From assembly GCF_004011805.1 (NCBI RefSeq), contig NZ_RCHJ01000021.1:62001-126000 (forward strand): a stretch of DNA of 64,000 bases, in the 5' to 3' direction. The notes under the pieces were generated by a model. That model was given only the letters and a program-made list of their open reading frames with translations. It was not told the DNA's origin and did no database searches. This DNA comes from Piscinibacter defluvii (GTDB taxonomy: Bacteria > Pseudomonadota > Gammaproteobacteria > Burkholderiales > Burkholderiaceae_C). The translations under genes were made by a program, and so were the position numbers. Within the stretch, counting starts at the first letter, position 1, and each line of letters starts with the position of its first letter. Below, piece by piece: positions 61,324 to 64,000 of this stretch.

Positions 61324-61379
61324 GGGAGAGCGTCGTCCGGATGATCATTCGAAAGTCGCTTGATCATTGACGTTCTCCC
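61324..61379. repeat. Strong dyad at the host/prophage boundary
   Basis: Outer arms GGGAGAGCGTC (61324-61334) and GACGTTCTCCC (61369-61379) pair with one G-T wobble, and inner arms ATGATCA (61341-61347) and TGATCAT (61361-61367) pair perfectly. It lies between the last host-like gene and the first prophage gene. It could be a terminator, an attachment-site region or a fragment of an operator. Confidence 0.5.
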
Positions 61380-61425
61380 GAACTCGACAGAACGATTCCC
61401 CCAAATGTGCCCCCGACTCGCTGGC

Positions 61426-61980
61426 CTACCGCCGGCGCTTTGCTTTGGAAGGCGGCGGTGCATCGGATGACGAGGCTGTACTCTCGTCCGTCCGCCTACG
61501 TCGAAACGCCGCGACGAGTGTGGCGATACCCGGCAAGGCGGCCAACAAGATCGCGGCGGCACTTTCGCCCGCGTTCGGCGCCAAGTAGGCGAAAACCAGC
61601 GCTCCGACGAAAATGAACAGGGACGATAGGGCGCCGAGCCAGATCCCAAGCGCCTCGAGATTGAGCCGCCCGTTCAGGCTCCGCTGTTGGTGCCTGGCTT
61701 CTTCACGGGCAAGGTCGGTGGCAATCAATGACTCGCGTTCGAGTATGGCCAGGCGAGAACGCTGCTCGGCCTCAGCCATTGCCATGATGCGCTCAGCCGC
61801 TCCAGGAAGGATGTCGTTGTACTCGCGCAGATGCGCTGGAAGGGGAAGGGGCCCCTCGAACGAAGCGTCTATGACCTGAGGCGGTCTATGCGGCTTGCTT
61901 GGTTCCAATACGTCCGGCAACTCGTCGTCCCGAGCGCTTCTCACCCCTTGCTTGGTCGACGGGTCTCGCGGTTCGGCCAT
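61426..61980 (-). CDS. DUF2335 membrane protein
   Basis: The 184-residue protein matches DUF2335: AHLREYNDILPGAAERIMAM, followed by a basic coiled-coil stretch (AEAEQRSRLAILERESLIA), then two membrane helices (LGIWLGALSSLFIFVGALVF and ILLAALPGIATLVAAF) and a basic tail ending KAKRRR. Such proteins are common in prophages and have no known role. The ATG at 61980 is used; a TTG at 62001 is in frame. The 5' end overlaps the small gene ending at 61886 by 95 bp in another frame. Confidence 0.75.
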   Translation of the reverse strand: MAEPRDPSTKQGVRSARDDELPDVLEPSKPHRPPQVIDASFEGPLPLPAHLREYNDILPGAAERIMAMAEAEQRSRLAILERESLIATDLAREEARHQQRSLNGRLNLEALGIWLGALSSLFIFVGALVFAYLAPNAGESAAAILLAALPGIATLVAAFRRRRTDESTASSSDAPPPSKAKRRR

Positions 61981-62188
61981 AAGCGTCCATGGCAGTGGCA
62001 ATCGACTCCCCCACCCGCTTCCAGTGACCGCCGATGGATGCTTCCGTCGATTCCGGGCGCTGTGAGAACTGATGGATTGTCACCGACTTGAACGCCGGGA
62101 GTTCAAGCGTCGATACCTCGAAGGACACTGGAGCAGTGAAGCCGCGCTTGTAACCGGCCCAGAACGTCTTCAGCTTAACTTTGTCCAT
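61886..62188 (-). CDS. Small phage protein of unknown function
   Basis: The 100-residue protein starts MDKVKLKTFWAGYKRGFTAP with GGGGGT upstream of the ATG. It continues with VSFEVSTLELPAFKSVTIHQ and ends in a basic tail. The last 95 bp overlap the DUF2335 gene in another frame. The N-terminal part outside the overlap supports a real gene, but the evidence is moderate. Confidence 0.5.
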   Translation of the reverse strand: MDKVKLKTFWAGYKRGFTAPVSFEVSTLELPAFKSVTIHQFSQRPESTEASIGGHWKRVGESIATAMDAYGRTARPVDQARGEKRSGRRVAGRIGTKQAA

Positions 62189-62341
62189 GTCTACCCCCGG
62201 TCGTAAGCCACTATGGGCAAGCGAGGAGCCCGAACCACGGCAAATGCTGCACCGCACCACATGATGGCCTGACTGTATACCAACTGTCCTTGCCACTGAG
62301 AAGTGCGGATACCCTAGGTTAATGGAGGGCGACTTCGCCCG

Positions 62342-62357
62342 GCGTGACGTGTCACGC
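62342..62357. repeat. Palindrome over the stop of the small HTH gene
   Basis: GCGTGAC-GT-GTCACGC has perfect seven-base arms and covers the TGA of the HTH gene (62352-62354). It lies in the 163-bp gap before the next phage gene. It could be a terminator stem or an operator for a phage repressor. No T-tract follows. Confidence 0.4.
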
Positions 62358-62669
62358 ATTGCGCCAGCCGTCGGCTTCCATGCGCACGGAGCCCGCTCGG
62401 GCGAGGCGCTTCAGCGCGCGACCGATGGATGACTTCGGCCGACCCGTAGCCGCTGCGATGGTGCGCACGCTGCCTGTCCCGAGCTGCTGCAGCTGTGCGA
62501 GCAGCGCCTCGTCGTCGAGCGCGGTGCGTGGCTCCGGTGGCAGGGATTCGTCGGGCTCGCCCGCGGGCTCGGTCGCAATCACCACACGGCAACGCTCCGC
62601 CGGCCAGCTCACAGCCGGCGTGGCGAAGGTGCCCACGAGCATTGCGATTGCGATAGGCCACGGGTCCAC
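62352..62669 (-). CDS. Small helix-turn-helix protein
   Basis: The 105-residue product of a GTG start has an odd hydrophobic N-terminus (WPIAIAMLVGTFATPAVSWP) followed by a winged-helix-type segment: DDEALLAQLQQLGTG, VRTIAAATGRPKSSIGRALK and LARAGSVRMEADGW. The helix-turn-helix is convincing; the start codon is not. It may be a phage regulator. It follows the tape measure gene by 50 bp. Confidence 0.5.
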   Translation of the reverse strand: MDPWPIAIAMLVGTFATPAVSWPAERCRVVIATEPAGEPDESLPPEPRTALDDEALLAQLQQLGTGSVRTIAAATGRPKSSIGRALKRLARAGSVRMEADGWRNA

Positions 62670-62719
62670 ACGCGAATGGTACGGACCGCGTCTCGTCCCT
62701 GCAGCGCGGGGCGGGACAC

Positions 62720-64000
62720 TCAGCCGCGCCGCGCGAGGGCAGGCTGCAGGCCGAATCGGTTCTTCAGCGCCGAGTACGTCGAGCCGCCGCCGGCGATGCG
62801 CCGGTCGACCTCGGCGACCGCTGCCTCGACCAACACGCGCACGTCACCATTGCCTGTCGGTTCGGCCCGCACCTGCGCGCCGGCGTGGTTCTCGACGTAG
62901 ACGTTGACCGGCCGCCCGGCTCCGCCGTTCGCGCGGTGCCGCGGGTCGTCGCGCCGGATAACCTCCTCACCCTTGCGCAGGATCGCAGGCACCTCGTCTG
63001 GCATGAGGCCGCCGATCCCGCCGGAGTGGTAGCGCTTCGCACCGGCGAACACCGATGCCTGCATGCGTGCCGCGCGGCCGCCGGCGCCTGCCACTCCACC
63101 ATCGTGGTAGAAGTAGCTGAGCGCGTCTGGCGACAGCCCCTCGAGGCCCGTCCCGCCAGGCGAGCCGAAGCCGAGGAAGGATGCGAAGCCCGACGCGGCC
63201 TTCTGCCCGCTGATCGCAGCGAGAGCCGCGGCGGCCGCGCCGGCCGCCTGCGTGAGCGCCGTGAGCGCACCGGTCGACGTCGTCACCGCGCCGGTGTTCG
63301 TCGCGATCGCGGCCGTCTGCGATGCTGTCGCAGAGTCAGCGCCGGCGCCCGGCAGCAGGCCGCGGAACGTGGTGCGCAGGGACTCGGCGAGCGGCTCCTC
63401 GATCAGCACGCGCACCGCGACGCCTTGACCAATCCGGCCGATGTCGGTCAGAAGGTCCCGGAACTTCCCGCCCTCGGTCAGCGCTCGGCCGAAGGCACCG
63501 GCCAAGCCACCCGCCAGCGAGTCGGCACCGGTGCGCAGTTGCTCGAGCTGGGCCGCCACGCGCGTGCGTTCGGACAGTTCCCGCCGCAGGCGGAATTCTT
63601 CCTCGAGCAGGCGGAGATTGCGCTCCCCGCCGGCCGACTGCGCCTCGGACGCGTCGCGGGCTCGTGCGATTGCCAGTGCGGCCCGCTCGGTCGCGATCGC
63701 CTCCTCGAGGCGCGCGATGCGCAGGCGGTCGACTTGGTCGGCCGTGAGGCCGATCACCTCGATCTGCTCGCGAAGCAATGCGTTCGCCGAGAGGCGCGCC
63801 TCGGCCTGGCGGTCGAGTGCCTCGGACGATTCGCGCTCCGACTTCGCGAGCGCCTCAGCGGCCGCGCGCTGGTCCCGCCGCTGCTCGATCGTGGCAGCCG
63901 TGGCGAGGTACTGTTCGAGCGCCGCGGCGGCCGCGCGCTTCTGCGCGTCCGACAGCGCCACCTCGGCGCCGGCCAGCTTCTGCACGACACCGAGCGCGAA
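62720..64000 (-). CDS. Phage tail tape measure protein, C-terminal part
   Basis: The frame is open to the right window edge, so the N-terminus is missing; about 427 residues are visible. It has long coiled-coil stretches rich in A, E and R (for example RLRIARLEEAIATERAALAI), a glycine/alanine-rich hydrophobic segment, and the C-terminal region AKRYHSGGIGGLMPDEVPAI and LRKGEEVIRRDDP that is typical of lambda-type tape measure proteins. The protein sets tail length and helps DNA entry. Confidence 0.85.
   Translation of the reverse strand, partial: FALGVVQKLAGAEVALSDAQKRAAAAALEQYLATAATIEQRRDQRAAAEALAKSERESSEALDRQAEARLSANALLREQIEVIGLTADQVDRLRIARLEEAIATERAALAIARARDASEAQSAGGERNLRLLEEEFRLRRELSERTRVAAQLEQLRTGADSLAGGLAGAFGRALTEGGKFRDLLTDIGRIGQGVAVRVLIEEPLAESLRTTFRGLLPGAGADSATASQTAAIATNTGAVTTSTGALTALTQAAGAAAAALAAISGQKAASGFASFLGFGSPGGTGLEGLSPDALSYFYHDGGVAGAGGRAARMQASVFAGAKRYHSGGIGGLMPDEVPAILRKGEEVIRRDDPRHRANGGAGRPVNVYVENHAGAQVRAEPTGNGDVRVLVEAAVAEVDRRIAGGGSTYSALKNRFGLQPALARRG

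Larger units (their letters stand above)
61380..64000. mobile_element. Prophage edge (tail module, continues beyond window)
   Basis: From about 61380 the DNA is less GC-rich, and all genes are leftward with phage-type content: a DUF2335 membrane protein, two small ORFs and a tape measure protein. No integrase or attachment repeat could be confirmed. Whether the prophage is intact cannot be judged from this edge. Confidence 0.65.

Overview
The window looks like chromosomal DNA of a high-GC betaproteobacterium of the order Burkholderiales, most likely from the Rubrivivax/Leptothrix/Methylibium neighbourhood. This is inferred from the gene set (LigAB, BoxB, AhpCF, ModABCE, LptFG-PepA-HolC), the codon bias and the very frequent ATGA/GTGA stop-start overlaps. 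No rRNA, tRNA, CRISPR array or intact insertion sequence was seen. The last ~2.6 kb is the edge of a prophage.

Layout. (1) 1-7613: an alpha-glucan/trehalose block. A divergent LacI-type repressor (cut by the window edge) faces malQ, treZ and a GH13 alpha-glycosidase, followed by a peroxiredoxin-like/2OG-Fe(II) oxygenase fusion. The malQ promoter has a LacI-type palindrome just downstream of the predicted start site and then a 267-bp leader-like element built of nested inverted repeats. (2) 7847-17951: a signalling block with a chemoreceptor and, on the opposite strand, two periplasmic binding proteins each followed by a hybrid histidine kinase, with no transporter genes. (3) 18043-20249: a LysR regulator divergent from ligAB (protocatechuate 4,5-dioxygenase). 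(4) 20355-26665: a three-domain ACP/acyl-AMP ligase/PlsC fusion, convergent with two tandem secreted paralogues that carry a caspase-like His/Cys signature and a helical tail. (5) 26839-29925: boxB (benzoyl-CoA epoxidase) with a TGCA operator array, then an ECF42-type sigma factor with its DGPF/YCII partner. (6) 30103-33403: modABC-modE with a Mo-box. (7) 33417-36513: ahpF, ahpC and a GST. (8) 36571-43134: a hypothetical gene, a DUF2478 protein, an acyl-CoA dehydrogenase plus aminoglycoside-phosphotransferase-like kinase pair (ACAD10/11 or LvaC/LvaA style), a Crp/Fnr regulator and a FimV-like protein. (9) 43155-50197: a compact leftward run lptF-lptG-cbiX/sirB-cysB-aminotransferase, divergent from pepA-holC-orf. 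(10) 50340-51476: a branched-chain amino acid type binding protein. (11) 51528-60466: glycogen metabolism, with glgP-glgX-malQ2 leftward and glgC-glgA rightward. (12) 60549-61156: two small unknown genes. (13) 61324-64000: a strong dyad and then prophage genes (DUF2335 membrane protein, small ORFs, tape measure protein).

How it fits together. GlgC and GlgA make glycogen; GlgP, GlgX and MalQ2 take it apart. The first block can handle maltodextrins and release trehalose, although treY and glgB are not in the window. LigAB and BoxB point to aromatic compound breakdown by two routes. The most unusual parts are the tandem caspase-like secreted pair, the duplicated binding-protein/hybrid-kinase locus without transporters, and the nested-palindrome leader before malQ.
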